Shown here piece after piece: positions 36,701-51,700 of a stretch of DNA of 64,000 nucleotides. The stretch's first letter is position 1. Each line of letters opens with the position of its first letter. The stretch spans positions 485,695-549,694 of the forward strand of contig WBMV01002647.1 of assembly GCA_013396655.1 (NCBI GenBank), in the 5' to 3' direction. The notes beneath the pieces are model-generated. The model was not told where the DNA came from and searched no databases. It saw nothing but the letters and a program-made list of their open reading frames with translations. The stretch comes from Campylorhamphus procurvoides. Lineage: Eukaryota > Chordata > Aves > Passeriformes > Dendrocolaptidae. Both the position numbers and the translations under genes were made by a program.

Positions 36701-39700
36701 AAACATACTCATTTTCTGGTCAGTTGGGGCAGTAGAAAATAGTAAGCTTAATTCAAAGGAGAGGGTACTAGCTACACTGCGGCCTGCAGGCTGCTATTTA
36801 TAAAATAAAACACTGAGTTATAAGTTATACCCTGTTCAGGAGGCTGAGGGTAAAAACAGGTTTTGGTGAAGAAAAGTAGTCTCACTCAAGGGTTAAGAAG
36901 AGCTGAGTGTTGAAATGGTCTTTGAAAGTCTGACTAAATTCATAGTCCTCGGCAGAAGCTGTTGACATTTCAACTGCTTAGTTACACATCCACATCTTGC
37001 TGATCTTATTTCCCTTTTGCCTATTACAGAATACATTCGGTCTGTGTATTGAATGAATCCTGCCTTTCTTGTTTCCTTGTTCCTATGAATCTGTGCCACA
37101 CAGCTTGTTGAACATTCAAACAATTTGCTGTGATTCATGGCTTCCTCATTTGTGGGCTGTCTTCAGTCCTTACTTGAGTGTTACCCAGGCCTTCCTTTAC
37201 TGCTCTGCATCTAAGTTTTTAGTGTTTCCCTTTGCTTGTTCTTCACTTCATATGATAATGTCCCAGCTTTGACTGTGTGCTTTCCTTTTCAAACTTGGCA
37301 ACTACGGTATTCTTCTGTTTTGATCTTGTACTGCCACAGCCTTGCCAATTCAGTTCACACCCTGTCAGCTCAAATGGAAAGTGCCCGCTCTCTCTGTTGA
37401 GGACTGTGGATAATAATCTAATTTCTCTCCTTTCATTTTCTTTGTACCTAATGATGCTGGTTCTGAGAGCTGTGGAAAAAGACATCAGATTTCTCTGAAC
37501 TTCCTACCCAGCGTCCACTCTCAAGTTTACTTTGCTGATCCTCATGGTCTCTTAAGACAAATGACAAGTTCACAACTAAGCCACTTTGCTTTCATTTTGT
37601 CCAATTAGTAAATTCTCCTGCTTTCTTGCGCTAGCCTTTCATATCGTCTTAGGGTATTTATAAATCCTGTCACCACTTTTTCTTTCTCATTTTGTTTTTC
37701 TGTACTGCTTGTGAAGTCCTCCATTCTGGGAAGATAAAAGAGGAATCTGCTCAGATGAAATCTCTGTGTAGGTCTCCAGACTCTTTTACCTGCTTCCTTC
37801 TTGAAGTATATATTTACTGTTCTGCTCTTTTGGATAACTCCTTCCTGTCTAAATGCTTTTGATAGCCCGGACTTTTTGGTTCTTAAACCATTTTATCTCC
37901 AGTATATTTTGCATGTCATGGAGTGGGAAATGAAATAAGCTGGTAGCTGACGCTCCACTTTGCACTCTATGTATATTCATCTTGTGTAAGTAGTATTAAG
38001 TCTTCGTTTCATGTTGTGGCAGGTAAATTTGTCTACTAATTTATTCAGCCTGTTGAATTTCATCTTGAGACTTGCAGTAAAAGGCCTGCTGCTTCAAAAT
38101 AACAATCACACTGTTTCCTTGCAAGTATCTTGATTCTTGATCATTTGGCTGTGCTACCAAACATTTATTCCTTATAGTTGTACTCAGAATTGCCTTTTTC
38201 CTCTACCAGAGTGCATACCTACAAAGGTGTGTCAAAATCCTACCCTTTGTTTTAGAACAAGGGCAGAAATTGATTCTTATCATCATACTTCTCTTGTGTC
38301 TTTCTGGTACTCCTGTAACACTTTCTAGGTCCTGTAAATGTCTCCTCCATATTTTTGTTGGCAGGTATGTGTCTCAAGCATTCTGTTTTTATGCTTCCAT
38401 CAAGTATAGTTTCCAGAAATATATTTGTTGCATCGTAAGTATATAATTTTGCAATAATCAGTGTTTAAAAACTAAGACTGGAGTAGTGTACTACTGTGTA
38501 GTGCATTGTCAAGGTAATCCTTCTGCAGTTCTCTAGCAAACACTTCCATGGCATTTTTTGTTGACACTTATGCATAGAGCTATAATGAGTCTGCTTATTC
38601 TTCCAGCCTTTTTGAGAATTTGTTGTAAACAAGATACTTCCTAGAAATATTAACAGAAAACTTGGAGAATGTTGTTCTGAGAAGGCTGAGGGTCATAAAA
38701 TAATAGAACTAATATTGTCATCACCATATTTACTATTGATTGCTTCTTCTATGTCTTTGGCTTTCAGTATTTTTGAGATACAGCTTTGTAATTCTTCATA
38801 AATACTAAAAACTTTGCAAAATAAAGTATTTTTAAGTGTTTGAAATGTTTTGTGGTTTTAAAACTATCTAAATAGAGTGAGAATATATTTGACCTTAAAA
38901 GAAACAAGTCCTGGCATTGTGGTATAAGAGGCAATGTTGTGTTAAACAGCTAAAATTGGGAATAAGGTAACAGATACCACGGCCAAGTTTGTCATGTCTG
39001 GGATAGTATTTTTAACAAAAAAACCGAAACACTTCAGAGGGCTTTCTGAGAGAAGTAGATTTTTGAGCAAGACACTGTGGTTAGAGTTGGTACTAAATGT
39101 AGCATGTCGTGGAATTTCTGAACGTGAAGTTCAGTGCAGAGATTGGTATTAATGAAAACTGTGGCAATCTTAATGAAACAAAGTGTATAATCTGTGAAGG
39201 GGTTTTTATGCTTAATTAACAAAAACATCTCTGCTGTTTTCAGTCCCAGTTCCTGGATATAATATCCAATTCTGTAAAATTCTCATGCAGATCAGGTGTC
39301 TTTCACTGCAGTATAGTGGTTGTACAGACTGTCATCTTTTTAGAAAATCTGAAAAAATACATTCTAGAAGAAACTGTAGCTATCACTTACAGATAACTTA
39401 GAGGGCCTGTGCTAAAAGTATATGACTAATAGAAGGTAATTTGAATTGCACATTGTGTCATAAAATTGAAGGGTACTCAATAGAAGTGTTAAGCTTTAAA
39501 TTTTAAATTGGTAGAGGCAGATTTGGTGGTTTTGTGTTTTTTGTTGGGGTCTGTTTTGTTTTGTTTGTAATTTGTTCTCATTCAGTGATATTGCTGCTTT
39601 GCGTGTAAGACTGTCAGAGATGAAAACAAATAGCTCGTTATGTGTCTGCTTACTTTTTGGACAAAATCAACCAGTGAACAATCAAGAGGAGTTGCCCATA

Positions 39701-42700
39701 GACTGCTGGTGCATCACTGTTCCTGTGGTCTATGTATCTTGAGATTTAATGTTTAGCATAATGTAACATGCTGTAAGAGACAGAATATTGGGTGGGAAAA
39801 GGTTTAAAAGTTTTTGACCTTGTTGTCCTCACATGACAGGGAGAATGCATCTGTGCCCATCCTCATTTCCTACAGAAAATAGTGCTTTTAGTGCTGTAAT
39901 CCTGTCTTTCCTTACAGTTTAAAAGGGCATTGTTTAGAAAGTTGTAAGGTTACTCTGATATTAATGTTCTGTGCCTTGGCTAGTAAGTTTTTGATAGCAT
40001 TGCTATCCTGTGTCTGTTCTAGCAAGCTGTGCTGTGAATTGGTATATAATATTTTCATGCATAGAGACTGGTAAATGAACTACGTGTTCATTTTATTAAG
40101 AAATGCTGACAAGTTCATCTTTTTTCCTGCCCAGTATGATGAATTGGTTCCTGCATCCCTGACAACCAAATATGGAGGGTTTTATATCAACACTGGTACA
40201 CTGCAGTTCCGTCAGGCATCTGAATCAGAAGATGAAGACTTCGCAGAAGACAAAAAACATAGGCCACCTAAAGTGAGTGATCTTAATTAGGCTTTTATAC
40301 AGAACTAATACCTGGGTGGAAATACTTGGTAGACTTAGAATGGTTCAGATGAAGAAACCAAAAGCAGAATGGTGCATGGTACTGCTCTATTGCATTTTCT
40401 GTTTTGTGGCTCTTGTGATAGCATTCAGTAAATAACTCAGGATGTCCACCGGCCATCTAGTCTTGTAAGACTAACCATCTTTTTAGGCAAGCTAACAAGT
40501 TGTGCCTGCCCATCTTGAACTGACAGATGATTTTGTAGTTTGATAAAAATTTCACTCTATGAGATGAGAACTTAAATTCTTTAATACCGTTTTTATGATT
40601 TTTCACAAAGCTTTCATGATTTGAAATAGTTCCTAATATTCAGAATAACACTTAATCTAAAGCGTCTATTAAAATAAACTCAGTGCACAAGAATAGGTAT
40701 ATTAAAAAAAAATATATACAATTTTTCCTGAACAGCATGCTGTTCTATAAACTTCAACAAGTTCCAATCAATGCAAACATAATTACATATGGCATTTGTA
40801 AGTTCTGTGCTGTTCCAAGAACTTACTGCTTTCTGATGTGCTTTTCTGTTCCCTAATTCTTTAACATAATTTTGAGGTTCTTTATTGGGTCTGACTGGTA
40901 TGCAGTTAACTTTCTTTATGGCAGCCCGTATGGTGCTGTGGTTTGGATTTGTGACTAAAATAGTGTTGATAACTACACCAAAGATTTGCCTGTTGCTGGC
41001 TGATGTTCGCACAGCGTGAAGGCTTTCTTTTTCCCTACGCTACACCATCAGGTAATCTAATGATCAGCAAGAACTTGGGAGGGGAGACAGCTGGTCTGTA
41101 TTGGCCAACAAAGATGTTCTGTACTGTGCAACTTCATAGTGAGCAATGAAACAGAGGTAGCAGAAGAAGGTGGAAGAAGTCAGTCTTCCAAGGCTGCCAT
41201 TGCTTGTACTGGGTGGGCATCAGTCTGTGTGTACCTGAGAGTATTTTTGTTATTGAAAACTCTACATTCAATAACTGTTCAAAAATTACTATGGTTGAAA
41301 CTCCTCAGTAACTGCAATTGCTGCTAGCAATCCAGTCATACAATTTGCCTTTACACATATTGAGGTGTTTTTTCTGGCTCTGAACTGTAAAGTGTAAAGA
41401 AAACTACACGTTTCTTGCTGTAAAAGTCCTTCAGGGTGGAACAATCACTGTCCTTTATTTTATCTCTTTTCTAGATAGCAAAGTTAAAAGAAAGTGAAGA
41501 TCATGGAATGAAGAAGCGCAAGCGGAAAGATGAAGGGACAGAAAAGGAGAAGAAGCCTCGAAAAATGAAAGTTCCTAAGCAGTTGGGGTAGGTTTCTTTC
41601 CTTATAGGAACCCTCGAAGTATATGTGAGGTTTGGTTTCAAGATTGTATGCCATAGCAAAATTATCATAGCTCTTTTGAATATTGTACTTTTAAACTATA
41701 ATTAATAGCTAATAGATTTTGTTTCAGAATTTATGTCAAGTTTTTGCATGAATCAGTCCTATAGGCTAAATTTTTTGTCCCCTGAAATTCTGAACAAGGA
41801 GTAATTAAGGAAAGACAACAGGAAAAAAAAAGTTTTGAGTCTTAGGAATAGCATTATCTTTCATTGTCCTACCTTAGCATCCTAGCACTAAGAATTACAT
41901 CTTCTAATAAAAAAATAATTTTTTTCTTTTCCCTTTGTTTCTAATCTGGAAGACTATAAATACAGGTTAATTCTTCTACTTGTTTCTTGCTGACTTTGTG
42001 TACTTTCCTGAGTTCTGAGGATAGCATAGAAGGCTTAAGGTGGGGGGTTTTTTAATTGGCTTCTAGAAAACTGTCATTGAATGGGAATTGTCTTATTGTC
42101 AATATTCATGTTGGTATCGAAAATTTATTGATCTTATTTTTCATCAATGTGATGAATTGTTGGAAAATTCTCAGTTGAAGCAGCATATATTGAGCCTGTG
42201 TGTAAAAATTCCTAGCAGTGAAGAAATTTTTTTTTTAGAGTACACAGTGTGCTGAACTTAAAGCAACCTGCCACCATTCAGGAGTCTTGAGAGGCAAGTT
42301 TAAGTATTTTAGTAGCATAAGACTGCCATGAGTTTAACAATTGTGCCAACTTCTCTGTAATGAAATTGAGAAATCAAAATGAAATAACCTTTGAAATAAC
42401 CTAATGTGTACAAAACTTAGCAAAACAATTCAGTTGGAGAGCATGAAATCACATGACCACTAAAGGTTTATGGTAATTGATGGACTAGTCTGAAGACAGA
42501 AGCAAAGTACTTGCTTCTTCCCCTAATAATTTTTTAATTGTACTAAACTTCAAGTTTTTTGTTAAAGGTTACTAAGGTTTCAGAAGTCGCATGTATGCTA
42601 ATGAAAGATTCCTTTCCTCTGCAGAGTAATGGCCTTAAATTCACACAAGTCTGAAAAGAAGAAAAAGAAATTGTATAAAGATTCACTCTCTCTGGCTGCC

Positions 42701-45700
42701 ATGATCCGTAAATTTCAAAAGGAGAAGGAAGCCATGAGGAAGAAGGAATCTAGTCCAAAACCTCCAGTGACTGTTGCAACCTCTACCCCTAGTAAAACTC
42801 CTTCCTCCTCTCTCAGTGCAGGAAACGATATCTCTGACTTGAATCTTAAGATCAATGATCCTGTCCTCTGCATTTTTGGTAGCACAAATGAACCTGAGCT
42901 CCTGCAAGAAACTGAAAGTGCCCTGGAGATGCTGGGAGACATTGACTTTGACAAGTTGCTTGATGGCACTTCTGATGGCAGCCCGGTATCTGAGCTGTCA
43001 GGAGAAAATGGGAATGTCTCTCAAGCAGCCTACACCTCTCAGGTCATGACACCTAAGCAGGTGCCTGCCCTCCCAGAAGGTCTGCCTGTGCTACTTGAAA
43101 AGCGCATTGGAGACCTTCGAACAGTAAGTATGAATTCAGAGGTAATGGATTGCATTCAAGAGTCTGAGAGAACAGGGAAGAACAGTTAAGACCTTGGGTG
43201 TCGTCCTTGAATTGCTGGCTGAAACTTTAAAAATGAAGAACTGATCTTAATGTCCATCTTAATGGCTGTATTTATACGCAGATAAAATTGGGCATGAAGA
43301 TGATGCAGGTCAATTGTTCAAGCACTGTTTGTTTTACAGTGGAAACAAGGCTTTCTAAACCTTCTGTGGACAACAACTTGTAACGTTTATTTGGGTTTTT
43401 CTCCATAATGGAAGGACCAGTGTTACTTTAAGTTGAATTACCTGTTGATGAAATGGATGGGTGTTCCTTATTTTGGAGGAGGAAACCTGAAATATGCCTG
43501 CAGATTACAAATCCATGTATTGAATTTTTGGCTTTAACTTGCCAGTTTGGGGGGAAAAAAAAGAAAGGAAAAAGAAAAACTACAGCAAAAGAAAAAACCT
43601 GACAAACACAAACCTGAACTTTTTCTTCTGGAAGGTTAGAATGGAGCCCAAACTTTTCAAAAGTGGTGAGGGAAGATATTAAGCCAACCAGTTACAAGTA
43701 TCCCAGTATCTTACTGAAAGAGATCAGGGCTATTTGGGTATCTCATATGCTCCTTGTTTCAGTTGTGAATGTGATTTTGAGTTGAGAATAAATTTGTTGT
43801 TTGATTGTTCAGGTTATGATATTAAAGCTTTTCCTTACTCAGAGTAAGTTTTGAGAAAGTAGTTCAAGTTACTACCTGTTTTGGACTAAAAGAAAACAAT
43901 TTTAAGAGTGGCAGAGCTTGCTTTACTGCAGGCTAGAGTAATGATAAAACATGTTTATCTTATCTGTATGTAAATGTCTTCAAGTTTTCTTACTTATTTT
44001 TCAGCATACCAAGATAAATACAGCTGAGTGATTAATATTTACTGAAGTGAAAGAGATTGTCTACCTTTGAATATTCAGGTTAATTTAGCTATGAATCAAC
44101 AATGAACTTACAACAAAACTGCAGAACTGGACTAGGCCAAAAGTGAGGAAATGTTAGTGACTTGCCCGAAATTAAGTCATGTTGCATCACTGTATGACAA
44201 TCCTTAAGCAATTGGAAGGCATCTTCAATTCAGTGGCTCTTGGAAAGCATAACTCTTCAAAGAATGGTTTGGGTTGGAAGGGCCCTTAAACATCTAGTCC
44301 AACCCTCCTGCCATGGGGAGGGCCACCTTCCACTTAGGGCAGGTGGGGACTCTTCTGTCTTTGGCTTTTGACACTGTCTTCGGGATTCCGTTGACTGAGC
44401 AGAGTAAGTCTGCCCTGACTTGGGGGAAAAACTAGATTGTGTGTTGACTTTAAGATTGCAACTCCCATATGTGCTGCAACTTGTCATCTTCCAAAAAGCA
44501 CTAAAAATAAAGGGGTCTTGTCAAATATTTAGCAGGTTCACAGCTTTAGAGCTCTTTAGCACAAAGATAAGTTTATAAAGCTGTAGGAAAAAGCCAATGT
44601 TTCATGAATGGTGTATAATACATCAAGATTTAAAAAATAATAAAGTTAGAAGGCCACTGACTAAATATAATAAAAACTTTCACACTTTTGTAGATTAATG
44701 TGTTCTAGTTCCCTAATTGGGCAATTCTGAACTACCATGGCAGAAGGCAATATTGTACAAAAGCAGGAAAGTAAATAAAAGGGCTTTTTTTCTGTTTTGA
44801 AGGTAACTGTCAATATCTGTGGGGGAAAAGCGCCAATCACAGTTCAGTAATAATGATGACGTTTTTGAATCTGCCAATGTTGCTCTCTTTAAAAGCCAAC
44901 AATACTGCCCAGTATGATGGCATAATGTTGGAATTGCCTTTAAGGTCTACCTGAGTCTGAAATGTCAAAGCATGTATTTCCTTCCACTTTAGATAAGCCA
45001 GAAGATGATGATAATCATCATGTTAATTATGCTTAACGATATTGGATTTAAGTCTTTCATACATGTCTTTTTGGTATTTGTAAACATCTATAACCTTTCT
45101 AATTTTTTTAGCAGGACAAATACACGTCAGTATTCTTAAACAGATAGTACCATCCCCTCAGCAGCTGAATTTATGGTAGAAAACAATGAGTGGAATGCAG
45201 TCCTTGCAGGAACTTAAACTCCAGTATCAGTGTTCATGACTGAAGTGGTAAAGCATTCAGACAATGGGCTACCGTATGGTTTGATAGAGTATCATGCTTT
45301 TTTCCTGTGCAGTGTAGAGTTCACAATTCTAGAGAATATTTTTCTTTCAAACTTAAATGGGTCAGTTACAAAGAGCAAGAATAGTAAGTATTTAATAGTG
45401 ATAAATTAATTTTATCAAGTTAACACTTGCATTTATTTGTAGTTTTTAGCTATGTTGTTGCAAGCCACAACATTTTTTTAAAGAAAGACAGAATTAGAGA
45501 TTGTTAATTATTTGAATATTTAGTCTTGTAGCATGTTGGCTGCCTCTAATGTTTGTCAGTCACTATAATGATACCACATTTGCCTACTTTTCTGCATGCA
45601 TACCATTTTCCATCTCCTCTAGATCCTCGCAAACGTATAAGATCACAATACCCTTCTTAAAGTGGAGCTCTTTTTTCTCTTGACTTCTAAAAATCTGCAG

Positions 45701-48700
45701 AGTAGATGAACTCTAGAAAGAAGTTCTTACTGATTTTTGTAGAATGGTACAGAGAATTGGCTTTCTCCTATAAGCTGTCATTGTGAAAATAAGGATCTAG
45801 GTGATAAGAATAAAGGTAAATGGATTCTGCATGGGAGTTTTCCTGTGAGATCAGTAAAAATTTTTAATAAAAGCAAACATGTATATATAAATATGGCTTT
45901 TCCCCTGCCCCCCAAAAAGACTCAGGAAGAGACCAGAAAAAAAATATTAGAGATACAGTCTAAAGATGGCAAGAATGCTGAACAGCACCAGAAAAGACTG
46001 GTGAGGTATTCCTCTAGCATACATAATCCATTTGTAGAAACTGCAGGGAAGGTTTGATATAGATCTAAGACAGCTGGGAAGTTGTAACTGGGTGAGGCAC
46101 ATAACAGATAGAAAAAAATGGAGTCAAAATGTGTTAGTGCTCTTACTTGCTTGACTTGTCAAGCAATGCGCCTCTTTATAAAACTCACAGTGGCAGTAGA
46201 GCATTGTTGGTGGGGAGATAGTAAAATGTCTCTACCTTTTGCTTTCTTCATAGTTGTTGAAAAGATGAATGTATTAACATCATTGATCCAGGGAGATTCT
46301 AAATAGAATGATTGTTTGCCCTAGAACAAGGTGTTTATTTGAGTATAAAAATAAGTCCTCTTCCCCCCCCCCCNGTTTTGTTTATTCTTTTCCAAGTAAT
46401 GTTATCTGGAAAATAATGATGTCACACAGCTGTAAAAGATACAAAGATTATTTGGATTAAATGCTCTTGGATGCTCTTTTTTGTTGTATTTTCAGGCTGC
46501 CAAGATGTTTGATGAAGAAGGCAGGAAGAAGTTTTTCACGCAAGACATGAATAATATTCTTCTGGAGTAAGTGCTTATCTGTACAACCTTCGCTTTTTGG
46601 AAAGGGGGTAAAAGGAAAAGTACAGAAGAGGAAATATTATTGAGGTTGTTCCAACAAAGCCCTTAAAAGTCAATGAAGGTAGATCAGTCTAAGCTAGTTA
46701 TTAGCTAAAGTGATTTATATATGAATACAATTCCTGTCATGACTGTCTGTCTTTATTCAGTCTAAAGTGTTTTGTAGCGCCCTGGTCTTTGACTTCATTG
46801 TAAAATTCAACAGAACGGCTGTTACTTGCTCCTTCTCCCACTTCTGTAACTCAAAACACCTTCAGCTTTCATGAGGAAAAATGCCAGCTTTTTTCCTCTG
46901 TAATCTTCGGCTAAGTGTTTTAATATAGAAGGTTCTGTGTTCATATTCTGAGTAACAAAAAGTAATCTCTAGAAGACTGTGGCGGTCAAAACTGTATCAA
47001 TTTTTATTTGTAATGGTGGATATAAATGGAATTTGAATGAGTGTTCAACACTGCTGGACAAGTACATATATGAATGGTTTCTTGCCATCAATTAAGACTT
47101 TCTCCTTTTATAAAAAAGCTGCTCTGAAAATTTCCCAAGCTGCTGTTTTTAGTGTGCATAGCTAGAATATGCTATGCTTTCAAAGCTTCCTTAGGTTTTT
47201 GTTCAGCTGTCATCTTCATCTTGGAGCGCGTCACTGACTGACTGTCTCCTGTTTGTTTGTCAGTATTGAGCTGCAGTTACAGGAGGTAAATCCTGCCATC
47301 CGCAATGGAGTGTACTCTCACCTGGAGGCTTTTGTTCCATGCAATAAGGACACACTGATAAAGCGCCTGAAAAAGTTACACCTCAATGTCCAGGTAATGA
47401 CTGCGAGATGGGCTCCAGTGGAACAACAGTCACACAGCCTCAGATAAAGCAAAATATTTTGGATCCATTGCTAGATTGATTTAAAAGCTTTTTTTCCATA
47501 TACCTGTTATTGTCACTACATTAGGAACAAATAAGTGAAGTATTTAAAAGTCTTTATTTGAGAATGAAGTGCTTTCACCTTGAGAGCTTAGTACAGACCA
47601 TGAAGGAGTGTTTCTGTTGTCATCTGTGATTATTACTCTTGTCACAGGGTAAATATCAAAGTAGCACAACTAGAAAGCCATGATAATCGTGGCTATGACA
47701 GGCTAAAAAAAATTGACTTTTGCATTCACTTCTGTGTCAAGAAATAAGGAAGGCTAGATGGATAATAGGTGACCCAGCCTCTAGCATTTTTCTTGTACAA
47801 ATTTGCAGCTCTTAATATTTGGAGACAGTTCTAAATACAGTCCTTACCTTTGAGGTACATAAATTGCATACAATAACAACAATCTAATACTCAGATAATA
47901 TAGTAGGTATTTGTTTTGTTCATTACCCAGGATGTTTTTTAAACCACAGAGGTTTTGGAGACTTAAGTGGATATTTATTTGCAAGTGTTGAGATATTGAT
48001 TAGTCAGTCTGTCTCACTTTTTACCCTTGGGTTTTTTTCCCTTCCCTATTTTTATTTAAAAGTGTTATTTAATGAGATTATGCCATAATGTTTTGGGCTA
48101 TCCATGATACATTTCCTTGTGACTATCTTTTGTTGTTTCTGATCTCAAGACTTACGTGAGAAGTATATGTATTTATATAATGCTGTTGCATTATATAAAC
48201 TCACAGAATTCAAATGCTGTGTAGAATATGGCTGTTGCAGTCAATACACAGTACTGGAAATGTTTCCTTAGGAGTGAGCAGGAAATAATTTTCATTAAGT
48301 GATCTGAAACGCTTTTTATTTTACATCTAATAGGACTGGTTTGGTGTTTCTCTGTTCACAGGATGACCGCTTGAGAGAACCATTGCAAAAGCTGAAACTG
48401 GCTGTCAGTAATGTCATGCCTGAACAGTTATGCAAGTATCAAGAGGACTGTCAGGCCCGCAATCAAGCCAAGAATGCCAAGTAGGTATTTCTGGAGTCTG
48501 TGCATGCCTGTTCTAGAGTGCAGCTGGAAGTTTGTATGCATGTTGTTCATTCCTTGAGCTCAGAAAAGCACTCAGCTCCAGTTTACAGGTGTCTCTGTTT
48601 TGAATTGTTCAAAGTACTTCGTTTTGTGTAAGTGATGTTATTATCTGACTCTGGAGAGAAATTCCATTCACTGAATGAAAGAGGTCTTGAGAAAAAGAAA

Positions 48701-51700
48701 TCTGAAGGGCTACTGAATGATTCCTAAAATGGTGGATTAATGAAGGGGGATGGTGTATTCATGCTCTTGGTATATTTTGTCATTGTTCACTGTAATTGTT
48801 CCCATCATAGTTAACTAATTTTAGACTTGGAGTTGTTTGATAAGCATCCTACCATTTCCCAGCAGAGACACTACATGAAGCTTATAGTGGCTTCCATAAT
48901 AGCATCTGTACAGTGTTTCCTGTTCTGTTGTCTCTGAGGATCATAAAGCAGTGGGGAGAGGAAGATGAAGTGTTTATCTTTTGAGGAAGTACAATGAGAA
49001 TCTGAAGACAGGTCCTTTGTGGATTTTTTTTTTAACTAACACCTAAAATGACGCTATTTTTTAATGAACTATTTTGTCTGTGTAGTATACCTATAAAGAA
49101 AATAATTGTTCCAACTGTAGGTTGCAAGCAGAAGATGAACGAGAGAAAAATGGATCAGAGGAAGATGATGATGAGAAACCTGGAAAGAGGGTTGTGGGAC
49201 CTAGAAAGAAGTTTCACTGGGATGACACAGTGAGGTGAGACAGAACTATGTTCTTCACCAAGAATTTTTACTGGCTTGATAAAGGGATCTCCAAGAGGTT
49301 GTTATTACATGGTACTGCTGAGTAAATAATTGTTTCCAGAATTACACTGAGAAATTTTGGGGAGTGTTCGTGCTAAATAGGCAAACTAGAATTCTGTAAT
49401 GGTGGAAGGCCTTTTTCTTTAACTTGAAAGGCAAGATCATTCATGTCCAACCCTTTCAGGTTATGCTGCTTGTTTTTCTACTTTATCCAAATACATGAGA
49501 ATTTCTGGCTCCAGGACTTCTAGCTTTTTTAAGCAAAGAACAGATTAGTAAGCAGAGTTATAACTGCTTTCCACCTTTCTAGGAATAGGTTAAAAACCAC
49601 CAAGCACTAAAGATTTCTACCGCGATAGTACAGGCCATCAAGATTGATGATGCTGGTTTGGCAAGCCTCCCTTGGGCACGCCAGCATCCAGAGTGCATGA
49701 ACCCCTTCTATTCCCTCTGAACACAGATTCTGTGACCAGCACAGATTCTTGTCTGAAATGGTCAATTATTAGAGTTCTGTTTCCTAGAGTAGATTTTACT
49801 GAAAACTTGGATTACTATTATTTAAATAATCTAGGCTTTTAAGCTAGCAGATCTTTCTAAAGTAGTCATTTCTCATGCAAGATCTAAGCTAATTTTAGTA
49901 CAAGTGTGTATTTATTACTAAAAGTGGCTGGTCGCTTTAGTATGTGAAGACAACAGATAAGAAAGCTTCATGAAATATATACAACCAATATACCTTGGAC
50001 TGACCTGGAGGGAGCCATAATGAAAGAAGAAATATTTAAATCTGTTGCTTTTTTCATTCAAGAGACTCTGAAAGGCCAGTGTTACTTAACTGTGCAATTT
50101 TATATTTTTTAGGACAGTAAAAGACAATCTTTGTCAGGAAAAAAATCTTCTGTTGAAATACTCAGTGTAGAATGGATTTCACATCCTTTGAGATAAATGA
50201 GACAGAGGTCACTGTGAGCAAAGTGAGAGGACATGTTTCAGCTATGAGAAAAGCACACAAAATATAAAACAAATTACAAAATGATAGTAGGATGAAAATA
50301 AGAGCCATACAGTCTGTTGAAAATGGAGGAAAGTGACAGTGGTAGATCACACCAGTTTGTAGTAGCAAATTTGTGCTGTGCAAACTTCCAAAAAGATGGT
50401 TGGGACTGAGCACTTCCTACAGCTATCAGTGGACAACAGCTTCCATTTCTCAGCCTTTTTCTGCTGAGCTTTTGAACTATATTTGTTTCTTTCTGCAGGT
50501 CTCTGTTGTGTAATCTTGTCAAGATCAAGCTGGGATGTTATGAACTAGAGCCAAATAGAAGTCAGTCTGCTGAAGATTACCTCAAAACCTTTATGGAAAC
50601 AGAAGTGAAACCACTTTGGCCTAAAGGCTGGATGCAGGCAAGGTGAGATAATTGCTTTATAAACCCATTCATTTTGGTGTTAACTATTTTTTGCATCTTA
50701 CTTATTCTCTTACATCTGACTCAACCATATACTATTAATATTGGTTAGACCATCAGAGTATGTTTGTGGAGCTGGAATATTTTAGAAGAATTAATGTTTT
50801 TCCAAAATGAATTTTTCTGTCTTGTTTGCAAGCCTGATACTGAAAAACCCCACTGTTTTCCTTGGAGAACTACTTGATTTTGTCACCTGCTAGAGACTGA
50901 ATTTACTGAAGCTCAGTGTGTGTGGTGCCTCATTTGAGGGGGAAGTATGAGGCAGGAGGGTAACTGCTTGGGAAGTTCTTTAAGTGATAGTGATATAGAA
51001 AGCAGTTTTGCCTGTATGTTGTCACATCGCATTATGAGACTGCTTACATAGACTTTAAAAATTATATGCTGGAATTTCAACAGCAATGTTCACAAAACAT
51101 TTAAAGTTTGTTCTCTTTCTTTCCTCTATGAAGTTGGGATGCTCTGTGATACTGCAGTCAAAAACACACCAGTTTCTATAGTTGCTTCCTACTGACATAA
51201 GAAAACAACTACACAAAACCAGGGCAGAATAAAATGGGAGCAATATTAACTATTGTGAAATACAAATTTGATCAAGTTTTCAAATGCTTTGGAGTGAAAG
51301 AGAAGCAAGTATGGTTTGGCCTGAGTTCTTTCCTTCTATAGCATGCACTGCAAAAGACGATTTCCCATCAAATCTTGACCTGACTGTAAAAGCTAAATGA
51401 TACAACAATACTCATCACTTGCTTAAGAATACCTTGATTATAGATTAGCCAAATCTGTATCAAGCTGTAAAAATAACTGTACTAAGATACTTCTTAGAAT
51501 AGTCAGTATAGAAAATGAGCTGCTGGTGAAATAGTAATGAAGTTCCACTTCCTGGCATACAGCTGACTTACTTGCATGTGGGGGTTTAGTTCTGTATACT
51601 AAGTACGCTGATGAGTGAGATGCTACCTGTTATGAAGATTTTATTGAAGTAGATGAGACAAGGAATCTCAGTTTAGTTTAAGAGATATGGAGATTATTGA

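Larger units (their letters stand above)
28880..40134 (+). other. UBN2: UBN2 intron 3 (11.3 kb)
   Basis: The largest intron. It contains A/C-rich low-complexity patches (29608-29657, 33586-33655, 35390-35412) and no recognisable exon. Open frames of 115 codons (32686-33033, +) and 125 codons (30353-30730, -) show no domain or exon signals and are considered chance. No CR1 copy was seen. Confidence 0.8.
43124..46495 (+). other. UBN2: UBN2 intron 6
   Basis: 3.4 kb containing a short CR1 fragment (44258-44335) and a poly-C run with one N (about 46364-46374). No other exon was seen. Confidence 0.85.

Noticed and set aside
40680..41012. 110-codon minus-strand ORF in UBN2 intron 4
   Set aside because: No homology, no splice signals, and it begins in A/T-rich sequence.
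49646..49690. Hairpin with perfect 8-bp stem in UBN2 intron 10, considered as a microRNA
   Set aside because: Stem is only 8 bp with a loop of about 24 bases that does not pair well; too short for a microRNA precursor.
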